The translations under genes were made by a program, and so were the position numbers. Below, one piece after another: positions 28,451-36,557 of a stretch of 64,000 nt of DNA. Position 1 is the stretch's first letter; every line of letters begins with the position of its first letter. The notes beneath the pieces were generated by a model. It did not search any database. It was given only the letters and a program-made list of their open reading frames with translations, and was not told where the DNA came from. Origin of the DNA: Pusillimonas noertemannii (GTDB taxonomy: Bacteria; Pseudomonadota; Gammaproteobacteria; Burkholderiales; Burkholderiaceae_B); NCBI RefSeq assembly GCF_003096595.1, contig NZ_QEKO01000007.1, forward strand, positions 36,128 to 100,127, read 5' to 3'.

Positions 28451-28898
28451 TCCACCTGCGGTTCAGCCGCAAAGCGAGCACATAGACCAGAGCCACTTGA
28501 TTGGCTCGGTGGGATACTGCTGCCTGCAGGCCTATCTGGAGATCGTTCCGAACATACGCAAGCAACTGGCCAAGCTGCAATTACGGCCGGTCGAATACAC
28601 CGTGTTGTCGCTGATCAACAGCAATCCCCTCATCAACCAGAAACGGCTGGGGCAAACAATAAGGGTGTCGCCGCCCAACCTGGCCACCCTGCTCGACCGG
28701 ATGCAGTCCGACGGCCTGATCGACCGCCAGCGCAACCCGAATGACCGCCGTTCGCAGATTCTGGCCCTTACACCCAAAGGGCAGGAAACCTGCCGCAAGG
28801 CCGAGAACGTGGCCGCCAAGGCCGATATCACGCCCACGCTTACCGATGCGGAACGCGAGCAGCTGACGCGTCTGCTGATCAAGGTGTTTCATCCATAG
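28431..28898 (+). CDS. MarR family transcriptional regulator
   Basis: 155-residue winged-helix regulator. The helix-turn-helix region runs NQKRLGQTIRVSPPNLATLLDRMQSDGLIDRQRNPNDRRSQILALTPKG (about residues 68-116), with the wing motif NPNDRRSQ characteristic of MarR. Flanking helices form the dimer interface. ATG 28431 lies inside the acyl-CoA dehydrogenase gene, overlapping it by 20 bases, so it is translated as part of the operon. The perfect palindrome at 24911-24939 is its most likely target. MarR proteins of such operons often respond to CoA thioesters; that is family knowledge. Confidence 0.93.
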   Translation: MPNPKTDPPAVQPQSEHIDQSHLIGSVGYCCLQAYLEIVPNIRKQLAKLQLRPVEYTVLSLINSNPLINQKRLGQTIRVSPPNLATLLDRMQSDGLIDRQRNPNDRRSQILALTPKGQETCRKAENVAAKADITPTLTDAEREQLTRLLIKVFHP

Positions 28899-29017
28899 AT
28901 ACGTGCCAGGACACGTCCGGCCAAGCCGTAACATCCATATGCATGATGCGGGTATTGTCGTCAGCATCACCACATTTTGCTGCGAATTGTGGCCAAATGC
29001 GGTTATGCTTTGCCTAC

Positions 29018-30070
29018 ATGCATTTAGTTCAAAAGCTTCCCGACAACCCGCTGGACATCATCGGCGACATCCACGGAGAACTCTCCGCCCTGGTCCGCTT
29101 GCTGCAGCAACTGGGCTATGACGCCCAGGGGCGGCATCCGCAGCAGCGCCAACTCGTCTTCGTCGGCGACCTCATCGACCGCGGCCCTGACAGCCACGGC
29201 GTGGTCCAGCTCGTTCAGAAGCTGGTCGAGGCGGGCAACGCCCGCTGCATATTGGGCAATCATGAAATCAACCTGCTGATCGATGACGTCAAGGACGGTT
29301 CGGGCTGGTTTTTTGATGAACGCCATCAGCAAGACCTCAAGAACTATGCGCCGTTCAAACGCACCCCGCCCGCGCAGCGCCAGGCTTTCAAGGATTTTCT
29401 GGGCAGCCTGCCTGTTGCACTGGTGCGGGACGACATCCGCATCGTCCACGCGGCATGGACGACGGCGGCCATAGAGGCGGTGGAATCGGTAACCCTGGGC
29501 ACGGTCACCGAGCAATACAAGATGTGGGACTATGCCGCCCAGACCACGGCCCGCGCCTCGGGCCTGTATGAACGCTATCTGGGCGAGAAAGAACGGTGGG
29601 CGGCCGAACTCGAAGACGAAAGCCGGCCCCCGCCCTTCTTGTATTCCATTGCCGAATACGAGGCCACCCAGCAGATGATCAATCCGCTGAAGGTATTGAC
29701 CTCGGGCGTTGAGGTCCAGGCCGAAACGCCCTTCTTTGCCGGCAACAGGTGGCGGTTTTCAGACCGGGTGAGCTGGTGGGACGACTACGACGAGCCCGTG
29801 CCTGTGGTGATCGGTCATTACTGGCGCCTGATCAAGCCGATGAACAGCGCGAACATGCCCCGCTATACACAGCTGTTCAAGGACATCGCCCCCAATGCCT
29901 GGCATGGCAGGCGCCACAATGTGTTTTGCATCGACTATTCGGTGGGTGCCCGGTGGCGAGACAGAAAGGCCAGCCGCTCGGTGGAGCAATCGCGCTTCAG
30001 GCTGGCTGCGCTGCAATGGCCCGAGAACCGGCTTGTGTTCGATTCTGGGGAGACAGTGGCCACTATCTAG
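29018..30070 (+). CDS. Calcineurin-like metallophosphoesterase
   Basis: About 350-residue cytoplasmic phosphoesterase. The di-metal signature is complete at the N-terminus: DIIGDIHGE (GDIHG), VFVGDLIDRGPDS (GDLIDRG) and CILGNHEIN (GNHE), with a later histidine in VIGHYW and another in RIVHAAW. This arrangement resembles ApaH/PrpE-like protein phosphatases or dinucleotide tetraphosphatases, but the large insert and C-terminus are not typical of ApaH. The start is uncertain; ATG 29018 begins the conserved region and in-frame ATGs lie up to 28943, none with a good ribosome-binding site. Tandem terminators follow the stop. Substrate unknown. Confidence 0.85.
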   Translation: MHLVQKLPDNPLDIIGDIHGELSALVRLLQQLGYDAQGRHPQQRQLVFVGDLIDRGPDSHGVVQLVQKLVEAGNARCILGNHEINLLIDDVKDGSGWFFDERHQQDLKNYAPFKRTPPAQRQAFKDFLGSLPVALVRDDIRIVHAAWTTAAIEAVESVTLGTVTEQYKMWDYAAQTTARASGLYERYLGEKERWAAELEDESRPPPFLYSIAEYEATQQMINPLKVLTSGVEVQAETPFFAGNRWRFSDRVSWWDDYDEPVPVVIGHYWRLIKPMNSANMPRYTQLFKDIAPNAWHGRRHNVFCIDYSVGARWRDRKASRSVEQSRFRLAALQWPENRLVFDSGETVATI

Positions 30071-30136
30071 GTTGCGAACCAGTCATTGCTTACGGACGCG
30101 CTGCGGGTGTGTCCTTAATTGCTGCGGTTTCTTTTT

Positions 30137-30177
30137 GCCTTCCTTAGCTACGCTGCGAGCTGATGGAAGGCTTTTTT
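30137..30177 (+). terminator. Terminator after the metallophosphoesterase gene
   Basis: Stem gccttcc (30137-30143) with ggaaggc (30165-30171), loop containing a small agct/agct pairing, followed by TTTTTT. It lies 67 bases after the stop codon. Confidence 0.8.
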
Positions 30178-30193
30178 GTTTTCTTTTTGGACG

Positions 30194-30235
30194 GCGTTAT
30201 TTAGCTGCGTTGAGGGCTAAAGGGACGCTTTTTTT
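30194..30235 (+). terminator. Second tandem terminator
   Basis: Interrupted stem gcgt/acgc plus tttagc (30200-30205) with gctaaa (30216-30221), followed by seven T residues (30229-30235). It backs up the first terminator. Confidence 0.6.
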
Positions 30236-30248
30236 GTGTTCTTGAAAC

Positions 30249-30341
30249 GCTGTGGAGGCAATAAGTATTTATGCCGGGCGGTCGGGCGGTTTGTGGCAGC
30301 GCCCTCCAACGCCCAGCATAAATACTTATTGCCCCCACAGC
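30249..30341. repeat. Long inverted repeat (32-nt arms, 29-nt centre)
   Basis: Left arm 30249-30280 and right arm 30310-30341 are reverse complements with only two mismatches. The 29-nt centre itself can fold (gggcg with cgccc). There is no T run after it, so it is not a simple terminator. It could form a cruciform in DNA or a very stable RNA hairpin. It may be one copy of a dispersed palindromic element, or an origin-associated structure. Confidence 0.75.
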
Positions 30342-30549
30342 TTATGTTGGGATGTTTGGGCGAGCATTCCATACCAGCAGCTTCCCAGATTCAATGCGAA
30401 CCCCTAATCAGAAATCAGAAGTTGTTGGCCTGACGCCTGATGATATTGAACCGGAGGAGCAACTGCTGGGTTACCCCTTCTGCTGCATGACGACCTCTCT
30501 TTCAGGCCGGTTTTCTACTATTTTACAAATAGACACAATATTTCCAGCC

Positions 30550-30558
30550 TGTGGATAA
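30550..30558 (-). promoter_or_regulatory. DnaA box
   Basis: TGTGGATAA on the plus strand, a perfect box reading TTATCCACA on the minus strand. Confidence 0.7.
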
Positions 30559-30729
30559 CTACTTGATCGGTGGATTGTGAACAAGCTGTGGATGCCTGGG
30601 GAATAAGTGCGCCCTTTTTCTATTCCGCCAAAATTATCCAGAAACCGTCCTCGGTAAAACAGAGGGTTATCAGACTTTGGAACCGACCCTAAATGCTTGT
30701 TTTCACTCTGGTTTACCAGGATATGCCAG

Positions 30730-30738
30730 TTATCCACA
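30730..30738 (+). promoter_or_regulatory. DnaA box
   Basis: TTATCCACA, perfect, 18 bases before the most AT-rich tract of this region. Confidence 0.7.
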
Positions 30739-30890
30739 AACACCCATTACCACCACCAATTTTAAATATAAAAAGCTATGAACAAACAAAACCTCCACCC
30801 TTGCCAGCCGCCTTCACCCAGGTATCCAAAACAAAATCCCCGCCGTATACTGCATCCGGTCGAGATACAGCGGCTCAGCGCAAAGCGTTC

Positions 30891-32060
30891 TCAAATGCGG
30901 GCAAGGCGTTCGATGGCCTGATCGAGCGTTTTGTCTTCTTTGGCAAAGCACAGTCTGATCAAGCCGTGGTTGGATTCTTGTGCTTTGGGGGCGTTGTAAA
31001 AGGCGCTGACCGGAATCGCGGTTACCCCGTGTTCGAGGGTCAACCAGCGTGCGAATTCCAGTTCGGAAAGGCTGGAAACCGCGCTGTAGTCAGCCAGCAG
31101 AAAAAACGTTCCTTCGCTGGGAAGGGGGCGGAAAGAGGTTTTTTCCAGGTTGCTTGAAAGATAATCGCGGCGTTTTTCATAAAACGCCGAAAGTTGGGTA
31201 TAGGGAAGCGGGTTGGCCACATATTGGGCCAAAGCCATTTGAAATGGGCTGCTCACCGTAAATACGGTGAATTGATGTACTTTACGAATTTCGGCCATGA
31301 TCGCGGCAGTTGCCGTGCAATAGCCGACTTTCCAGCCTGTTATGTGATAGGTTTTGCCAAAAGAGGAGATCACAACAGCTTTTTCAGCCAGAATTGGCCG
31401 GCTGGCTGCGCTAAGGTGTTTGCGCCCATCGAATGTGATGTGTTCATAGACTTCATCGCACAGCAACAAGATGCCGTGTTTTTCCACCAATGTTTCCAGG
31501 GCGTCCAGGTCGGCTTCTGACAGCACAATTCCGGTGGGGTTATGCGGAAAGTTCAGTACCAGCATGCGGGTGCGCTTTGTAATGGCGGCCTCGACGCGTT
31601 GCCAGTCAACCGAGTAAGAAGGTTTTGATGCGCTGGGCGGGTTCATTGAAACCACTACCGGTATGCCGCCGGCAAGCTGAATGCCGGGAATGTAAAGATC
31701 GTAGAACGGCTCGATTACGATTACCTCATCGCCCGGATGAACCAAAGCCAGCAAGCTGGACATCAGCGCCTCGGTGGCGCCGCTGGTCACGGTAATTTCG
31801 CTTGATTCGTCATAGCGATGGCCGTACAACGAGAATATTTTTTCGCCGATACGCTGGCGCAGCGCAGGTACGCCGGCCATGGCGGGATATTGATTATGAC
31901 CGGCATGCATGGCCTGGTTGACCAGCTCGAGCAATACCGGGTCGGGCGAGAAATCGGGAAAGCCCTGACCCAGGTTTACGGCATTGTGGTCCAGAGCCAG
32001 CTGGCTCATGATGGTGAATATGTTTGTGCCAACGTTGGGCAGGCGCGAAGTCAGGCTCAT
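30891..32060 (-). CDS. PLP-dependent aminotransferase (class I/II, methionine aminotransferase-like)
   Basis: 389-residue cytoplasmic fold-type I aminotransferase. It shows the substrate-binding start SRLPNVGTNIFTIMSQLA, NLGQGFPDFSPD, the NFPHNPTG motif (about residues 170-177), CDEVYEHITFDG with the PLP-contacting Asp and Tyr, and SSFGKTYHITGWKVGY in which Lys236 forms the Schiff base. The overall pattern (GQGFPDF, NQYPAMAGVPALRQ) matches the YbdL/kynurenine-aminotransferase-like group that transaminates methionine and aromatic amino acids. It is monocistronic as far as visible, and points toward the DnaA-box region. Confidence 0.92.
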   Translation of the reverse strand: MSLTSRLPNVGTNIFTIMSQLALDHNAVNLGQGFPDFSPDPVLLELVNQAMHAGHNQYPAMAGVPALRQRIGEKIFSLYGHRYDESSEITVTSGATEALMSSLLALVHPGDEVIVIEPFYDLYIPGIQLAGGIPVVVSMNPPSASKPSYSVDWQRVEAAITKRTRMLVLNFPHNPTGIVLSEADLDALETLVEKHGILLLCDEVYEHITFDGRKHLSAASRPILAEKAVVISSFGKTYHITGWKVGYCTATAAIMAEIRKVHQFTVFTVSSPFQMALAQYVANPLPYTQLSAFYEKRRDYLSSNLEKTSFRPLPSEGTFFLLADYSAVSSLSELEFARWLTLEHGVTAIPVSAFYNAPKAQESNHGLIRLCFAKEDKTLDQAIERLARI

Positions 32061-32163
32061 GATGAACGTTTTGTCGAGGGTGATGGATGCTTTTCAATAT
32101 GCCTATCGTCGCATGGAACGAGGCACCATGATGAAAAAGTGCGACATAGGGGAAAACTAGTAT

Positions 32164-32192
32164 TTGTGAAAGTAAGCGGCTGTGGTTATTCT
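32164..32192 (+). promoter_or_regulatory. Promoter of the cold-shock gene
   Basis: TTGTGA (32164-32169) and TATTCT (32187-32192) are separated by 17 nt. Predicted start near 32199 gives a leader of about 110 nt, in line with the long structured leaders of cold-shock genes. Confidence 0.5.
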
Positions 32193-32310
32193 TGCCGTTG
32201 CATTTGTAAACCAAGCTGTACGCGCGGTTCTGTACCAGGTGGCTGCTTTGCTTTCGTTGGTGTGGGCGTTCTTGGTTTTATGCATTTCTTTCATTTTTAG
32301 GACGCTACAC

Positions 32311-32517
32311 ATGGCTCAGAAGGGCAAAGTTAAATGGTTCAACGCCGACAAGGGTTTTGGCTTTATCACTCCCGACGATGGTGGTACTGATGTTTTTGCA
32401 CACTTTTCGGCAATCGAGGGCCGTGGCTACCGCAGCCTGAACGAAGGCCAGGAAGTCGAGTACGAAGTCAAAGACGGCCCTAAAGGCCCGCAAGCAGCAG
32501 AAATTCGCGCACTGTAA
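32311..32517 (+). CDS. Cold-shock domain protein (CspA family)
   Basis: 68-residue single-stranded nucleic acid-binding protein. It consists of one cold-shock domain: [20 protein letters not shown] with the RNP1-like KGFGFI, then DVFAHFSAI (RNP2-like) and the usual tail [13 protein letters not shown] 32311 is chosen because it gives the standard [10 protein letters not shown] start; the frame extends upstream only by chance. The long leader and tandem terminators make it a single-gene transcript. Whether it is cold-induced cannot be told from sequence. Confidence 0.96.
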   Translation: MAQKGKVKWFNADKGFGFITPDDGGTDVFAHFSAIEGRGYRSLNEGQEVEYEVKDGPKGPQAAEIRAL

Positions 32518-32538
32518 CAGCAAGATCTTATCTGCTTG

Positions 32539-32559
32539 GCCCACCTGTGGTGGGCTTTT
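32539..32559 (+). terminator. Terminator 1 after the cold-shock gene
   Basis: Perfect 7-bp stem gcccacc/ggtgggc with a 3-nt loop followed by TTTT, 22 bases after the stop. Confidence 0.8.
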
Positions 32560-32563
32560 GCTG

Positions 32564-32596
32564 ACGCCCCACGCATTTTATGCGGGGGCGTTTTTG
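32564..32596 (+). terminator. Terminator 2 after the cold-shock gene
   Basis: Stem acgcccc-cgca with tgcg-ggggcgt (one bulge, loop tttta) followed by TTTT. It is tandem with the previous hairpin. Confidence 0.8.
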
Positions 32597-32642
32597 TATG
32601 TGCATTAATATTTACTGCATGTTCTTATAGCGCCAGAGCTAG

Positions 32643-32651
32643 TTATACACA
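32643..32651 (+). promoter_or_regulatory. DnaA box (TTATACACA)
   Basis: Matches the relaxed consensus TTATNCACA. It is followed by a short AT-rich stretch. Confidence 0.5.
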
Positions 32652-32778
32652 ATTCCTATAGATCCTCTTGCGCCCGTCATCCATAGGGTCTGGATGGATT
32701 TCCAGTAGCGGGTTCCAGCCTTGCCTTGCACCGCCGTTTACCATCAAATTGGTATTCTCCAAGGGGAAATCCCATTTT

Positions 32779-32820
32779 GGCGCATATTAGCTATTACCTT
32801 CTTTGGGTAATCTATGCGCC
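32779..32820. repeat. Interrupted inverted repeat in the mnmG upstream region
   Basis: Outer arms ggcgcata (32779-32786) and tatgcgcc (32813-32820) enclose inner arms attacc (32793-32798) and ggtaat (32806-32811). There is no T run. Its role is unknown; it lies between the two DnaA boxes of this region. Confidence 0.5.
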
Positions 32821-32867
32821 TTCTTGTCTGGCATGCTGAACGTTTTGCGTGTTAGTTGCTCACAAAG

Positions 32868-32876
32868 TTATCCACA
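32868..32876 (+). promoter_or_regulatory. DnaA box
   Basis: TTATCCACA, perfect, in the mnmG upstream region. Confidence 0.65.
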
Positions 32877-33419
32877 GAACGAGAATGTTGATAGGCATGC
32901 TAAGTAAAGTGCGCCGGTATTTGGTTTGATAAGCCAGAATGTGGCGCTGTATGTATAAGATGGAAAGCTCAGAGTTGGGAGCGATTCTTGTTTCAGTAGT
33001 AAGACAGAAGATTGCGCATGTCTTAAAGAGCCCGCAGTTTTTAATTTTCGGCAAATGGAATCTTTATCATCATTCTCGATATTTTCTATCAAGCACAACG
33101 ACGCCAAGGTTTGAAGAATTGCGCCCTGCTCAGTATGGGGTTGGACTTGTATGCCGCGCAAAGGCACTGAATGCATGAACGCGTGATGGGCTGTAGGTGA
33201 ATATGCCTGGCTGCGTCCAGCTATATCTTGTGCTTAGATAAATTTCCTAGGCTAAATGGCCAGAAAGTTTTAGTTTGAACTTTATCTGCCGCAGCGCTTT
33301 GTTCGGTGGCCCTCTCTAGCAGCGTTTCAGTACTTCTTGCTATTCGTTGAGGTTTATATGTTCAGCGCACTATGGATTATTTTTATCTCATGGTTTATCG
33401 AGCTCTCGAGGCCACTCGT

Positions 33420-33435
33420 TGTTTCACGTGGAACA
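33420..33435. promoter_or_regulatory. parS site 1
   Basis: TGTTTCACGTGGAACA, one base from the palindromic parS consensus TGTTTCACGTGAAACA. It is the ParB-binding centromere element. parB lies 4 kb downstream. Confidence 0.88.
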
Positions 33436-33652
33436 TTATGAGGGTTCGGGGTATGGTGTTTCAAACCGGATTCGCATCGTAGATGGGCTTCTTCCATAAA
33501 GCATGTCACGAACCCTGATCTTGTGAACTAAAGACGAGACGCTCGGAACGGGATTGACCTGGCTCTGCTTTCTCTTCCAGATAGAACTATACGTATTGGG
33601 ATATCTGAGTTCTGAGCAGTCGAGACCTTGTAGAAGGCAGTAGCGGAGTTGA

Positions 33653-33668
33653 TGTTTCACGTGAAACA
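33653..33668. promoter_or_regulatory. parS site 2
   Basis: TGTTTCACGTGAAACA, a perfect 16-bp palindrome identical to the bacterial consensus. Confidence 0.95.
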
Positions 33669-33866
33669 TTCGATTTTCACTCCACTCGTCTCTAACATGA
33701 ACCAGTTACCGTTTCTCAAGGCGTGACTGTTAGAATCGAAAATAGTGAAGTTCGAATCTCCTAGCCCTTTTCAAGCGGAGCATCTTTATTGCGCTGGCTT
33801 TGATTAGTCAACCGCCTGAATAACACCCACCATAGTTTCAATAGCCCAAGAAACAATATCATTCGT

Positions 33867-33882
33867 TGTTTCACGTGAAACA
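33867..33882. promoter_or_regulatory. parS site 3, at the mnmG promoter
   Basis: TGTTTCACGTGAAACA, perfect. It ends 15 bases before a TATAAT element (33898-33903) and therefore covers the -35 region of the mnmG promoter. Confidence 0.95.
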
Positions 33883-33903
33883 GGCGAGGGTCGCAAGTAT
33901 AAT
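33875..33903 (+). promoter_or_regulatory. Promoter of the mnmG-rsmG-parA-parB operon
   Basis: A perfect -10 (TATAAT, 33898-33903) with a poor -35 (GTGAAA, 33875-33880, 17-nt spacer) that lies inside parS site 3. Predicted start is near 33910, giving a 23-nt leader. Confidence 0.55.
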
Positions 33904-33932
33904 CGGCTTTTCTCCACATATTTCTCCAGAAA

Positions 33933-35849
33933 ATGATTTACCCCGACGAATTCGACGTCATTGTGGTCGGTGGCGGCCATGCGGGTACGGAGGCAGCTTT
34001 AGCTGCAGCGCGTACCGGAGCCTCGACCCTATTGCTGACCCACAATATGGAAACCCTGGGTCAGATGTCGTGCAACCCTTCCATAGGGGGAATAGGGAAA
34101 GGGCATCTGGTGAAAGAGGTGGATGCCCTGGGCGGCGCAATGGCCTACGCCACTGATCAGGCAGGCATACAGTTCAGGATACTGAACAGGTCCAAGGGTC
34201 CAGCTGTCCGAGCAACCCGCGCGCAAGCTGATCGTTCCCTATACCGGCGCGCCATCAGGCAGGTTCTGCAGAACCAACCCAATCTCATGATTTTCCAGCA
34301 AGCGGTAGATGACCTTATGCTGGAAGGCGACCGAGTGGTGGGTGCGGTAACCCAGGTGGGTTTGAAGTTTCGTGGTCGCACCGTGGTGTTGACTGCGGGC
34401 ACATTCTTGAATGGCCTTATCCATGTTGGCTTGAATCACTATTCTGCCGGGCGCGCAGGCGACCCCCCGGCTATTTCGCTGGGCCAGCGATTGAAAGAAT
34501 TGAAGCTGCCTCAAGGGCGATTGAAGACCGGGACACCACCGCGCATCGATTCCCGCACTATTGATTTCTCTCGCACCGAGGTGCAGCCAGGTGATCTGGA
34601 TCCCGTCCCCGTTTTTTCTTTCATGGGAAACGCAGGCCTTCATCCCAGGCAGCTACCCTGCTGGATCACCAACACCAATGAACGTACGCATGACATCGTG
34701 CGCTCTGGCCTCGATCGTTCGCCCATGTATAGCGATCAGGGCGAGATCGAGGGCATAGGGCCCCGCTATTGCCCTTCCATCGAGGACAAGATTCATCGCT
34801 TTGCCGACAAATCCAGCCATCAAATATTTCTGGAACCCGAGGGCCTTACCACCAACGAAATCTATCCAAATGGGGTTTCCACAAGTCTGCCGTTTGATAT
34901 CCAGTTGGCTTTGGTACGGTCGTTGCCGGGCCTGGAAAATGCCATTATTACCCGGCCGGGCTACGCGATTGAATATGATTATTTTGATCCACGTGAATTG
35001 AAGTCATCACTGGAAACAAGGGCAATACAGGGCTTGTTTTTCGCGGGCCAGATCAATGGCACCACAGGTTACGAAGAGGCGGCAGCGCAAGGCCTGTTGG
35101 CCGGCCTGAATGCCGCGCGCCAGTCAAAAGGGCTTGAATTCTGGTCGCCCGCGCGCAGTGAAGCTTACTTGGGTGTACTGGTAGACGACCTGATCACCCG
35201 GGGTGTTACCGAACCCTATCGCATGTTCACTTCCCGAGCAGAATATCGTCTTAGCCTGCGGGAAGACAATGCCGATCTGCGGCTTACCGAAATAGGCCGT
35301 CAGCTGGGCCTGGTGGACGACAAGCGGTGGGATGCTTTCAATAGAAAGCGGGACGCCCTTGAAGCCGAAATCCAACGTCTCAAGTCCACCTGGGTGAATC
35401 CCACGATTCTTGCCAAGGAAGCGGCAACCGCCTTGCTGGGGAAAGCATTGGAACGTGAGTACTCACTATTCGATTTATTGAAGCGGCCCGAGGTGTCCTA
35501 CGAGCGGCTCATGAGCTTCGAAGCGGCAGAAGGCGAACTGCTGGCGGGCCCCGGGGTAGAAGACGAAGCGGTCGCCGAACAGGTAGAGATTCAGGTCAAG
35601 TACGCGGGTTATGTCGCCCGTCAGCAAGAGGACGTAAAGCGCCAGGCTGCCCAAGAGGGACAGGCCATACCTGAAGATCTTGATTACGACGCCATCCAGA
35701 GCCTGTCCATCGAAGTAAGGCAGCGGCTCAAGGCGGCGCATCCGGAAACCATAGGCCAGGCAAGCCGCATTTCGGGTGTGACGCCGGCGGCCATTTCGCT
35801 GTTGCTGATCCATATAAAGCGATACCAGCATGGCCGACGGGCTGCGTAA
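33933..35849 (+). CDS. mnmG: tRNA uridine-5-carboxymethylaminomethyl modification enzyme MnmG (GidA)
   Basis: 638-residue FAD-dependent partner of MnmE in wobble-uridine modification. It has the N-terminal Rossmann motif [17 protein letters not shown] (from about residue 10), the GidA signature [12 protein letters not shown], and [20 protein letters not shown]. The C-terminal helical region ([22 protein letters not shown]) is the MnmE/tRNA-binding part. It is first in an operon with rsmG (stop and start overlap at 35849), parA and parB. The upstream region is the presumed origin and contains parS sites. Confidence 0.97.
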   Translation: MIYPDEFDVIVVGGGHAGTEAALAAARTGASTLLLTHNMETLGQMSCNPSIGGIGKGHLVKEVDALGGAMAYATDQAGIQFRILNRSKGPAVRATRAQADRSLYRRAIRQVLQNQPNLMIFQQAVDDLMLEGDRVVGAVTQVGLKFRGRTVVLTAGTFLNGLIHVGLNHYSAGRAGDPPAISLGQRLKELKLPQGRLKTGTPPRIDSRTIDFSRTEVQPGDLDPVPVFSFMGNAGLHPRQLPCWITNTNERTHDIVRSGLDRSPMYSDQGEIEGIGPRYCPSIEDKIHRFADKSSHQIFLEPEGLTTNEIYPNGVSTSLPFDIQLALVRSLPGLENAIITRPGYAIEYDYFDPRELKSSLETRAIQGLFFAGQINGTTGYEEAAAQGLLAGLNAARQSKGLEFWSPARSEAYLGVLVDDLITRGVTEPYRMFTSRAEYRLSLREDNADLRLTEIGRQLGLVDDKRWDAFNRKRDALEAEIQRLKSTWVNPTILAKEAATALLGKALEREYSLFDLLKRPEVSYERLMSFEAAEGELLAGPGVEDEAVAEQVEIQVKYAGYVARQQEDVKRQAAQEGQAIPEDLDYDAIQSLSIEVRQRLKAAHPETIGQASRISGVTPAAISLLLIHIKRYQHGRRAA

Positions 35850-36526
35850 TGGCCCAGGCAAACTTGGAACAGCAGCTTGCCCAGGCGGTGCAGCAACTTG
35901 AAGTCGACCTGTCGCCGCAGCGCCAGGCCTTGCTGCTGCAGTACCTGGCACAGATGCAGCGCTGGAACAGAACATACAACCTGACGGCTATACGCGACGC
36001 CGGGCAGATGCTGGTGCAGCACGTGGTCGACAGCCTGGCGGTCGTAGCGCCATTGCAAAAGGCCTTGCAGGGCCGCGAAGGCGCTACCATTGTCGACGTC
36101 GGCTCGGGCGGGGGCTTGCCCGGAGTGGTCATCGCGGTGGCCTGCCCGCACTGGACGGTCCATTGTGTCGACGCGGTGGAAAAGAAAATAGCCTTCGTGC
36201 GCCAGATGTCGGGTGTGCTGGGCCTGGCCAACCTGCATGCGGTTCATGGCCGCGTCGAAGCCATGCCGCCGCTGCAGGCCGATGTCGTGGTTTCCCGGGC
36301 CTTTGCATCGCTGCTCGATTTTGCGACACTAGCCGGCGGGCATGCTCGCCCGGACGGCATGCTGATGGCCATGAAAGGCCGTCATCCCGAAGAAGAAATT
36401 ACCGCCTTGCAGTCGCAGGGAAACTGGCGGGTGAAATCGGTGCAGCAGCTTCAGGTGCCAGGCCTGGATGCGCAGCGCTGCCTGGTATGGTTGGAACCCG
36501 CCGATACTAACAGTACCGTTGCATAA
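35849..36526 (+). CDS. rsmG: 16S rRNA (guanine-N7) methyltransferase RsmG (GidB)
   Basis: 225-residue S-adenosylmethionine-dependent enzyme that methylates G527 of 16S rRNA. The cofactor site is in TIVDVGSGGGLPGVVIAVACP (about residues 72-92) and VDAVEKKIAFVRQM. Substrate motif YNLTAIRDAGQMLVQHVVDSLAV and VVSRAFASLLDFA are typical. The start codon shares one base with the mnmG stop. Confidence 0.96.
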   Translation: MAQANLEQQLAQAVQQLEVDLSPQRQALLLQYLAQMQRWNRTYNLTAIRDAGQMLVQHVVDSLAVVAPLQKALQGREGATIVDVGSGGGLPGVVIAVACPHWTVHCVDAVEKKIAFVRQMSGVLGLANLHAVHGRVEAMPPLQADVVVSRAFASLLDFATLAGGHARPDGMLMAMKGRHPEEEITALQSQGNWRVKSVQQLQVPGLDAQRCLVWLEPADTNSTVA

Positions 36527-36557
36527 GTACGCAAATAGCTGGCCGTCAAGGAATCGC

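Larger units (their letters stand above)
30500..30800. other. Candidate replication origin (DnaA-box cluster with AT-rich tracts)
   Basis: Two perfect DnaA boxes in opposite orientation (TGTGGATAA at 30550-30558; TTATCCACA at 30730-30738), one single-mismatch box (TTATCCAGA, 30634-30642) and a weaker TGTGGATGC (30587-30595) lie within 190 bases. AT-rich runs flank them (30511-30545 and 30756-30800), the second being a good candidate unwinding element. Three parS sites and mnmG-rsmG-parAB follow within 3.4 kb. Origin activity is inference; GC-skew and experimental data are needed. Confidence 0.55.
30071..30890. other. Non-coding region between metallophosphoesterase and aminotransferase genes
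   Basis: 820 bases between two convergent genes with no supportable gene. In order it contains two T-tailed terminators (30137-30177 and 30194-30235), a 32-nt inverted repeat (30249-30341), and from 30510 an AT-rich stretch with DnaA boxes (30550, 30730 and variants) ending in a strongly AT-rich tract (30756-30800). Such density of structure without coding potential is typical of an origin or insulator region. Confidence 0.7.
32597..33932. other. Origin-proximal non-coding region upstream of mnmG
   Basis: 1,336 bases without a supportable gene and of clearly lower GC than the rest of the window. It carries two DnaA-type boxes (TTATACACA at 32643-32651, TTATCCACA at 32868-32876), an interrupted hairpin (32779-32820), three parS sites (33420, 33653, 33867) and the mnmG promoter. 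Short frames here begin inside parS sites or lack ribosome-binding sites. Together with 30.5-30.8 kb this is the probable oriC/centromere zone. Confidence 0.7.

Noticed and set aside
32868..33178. Short open frames on both strands in the mnmG upstream region
   Set aside because: No ribosome-binding site, no family pattern, and one begins at a DnaA box; the region is better explained as origin/centromere DNA.
33436..33669. Frame beginning MFHVKH read from parS site 2
   Set aside because: The start is simply the translation of the parS palindrome; the frame ends soon and resembles nothing.
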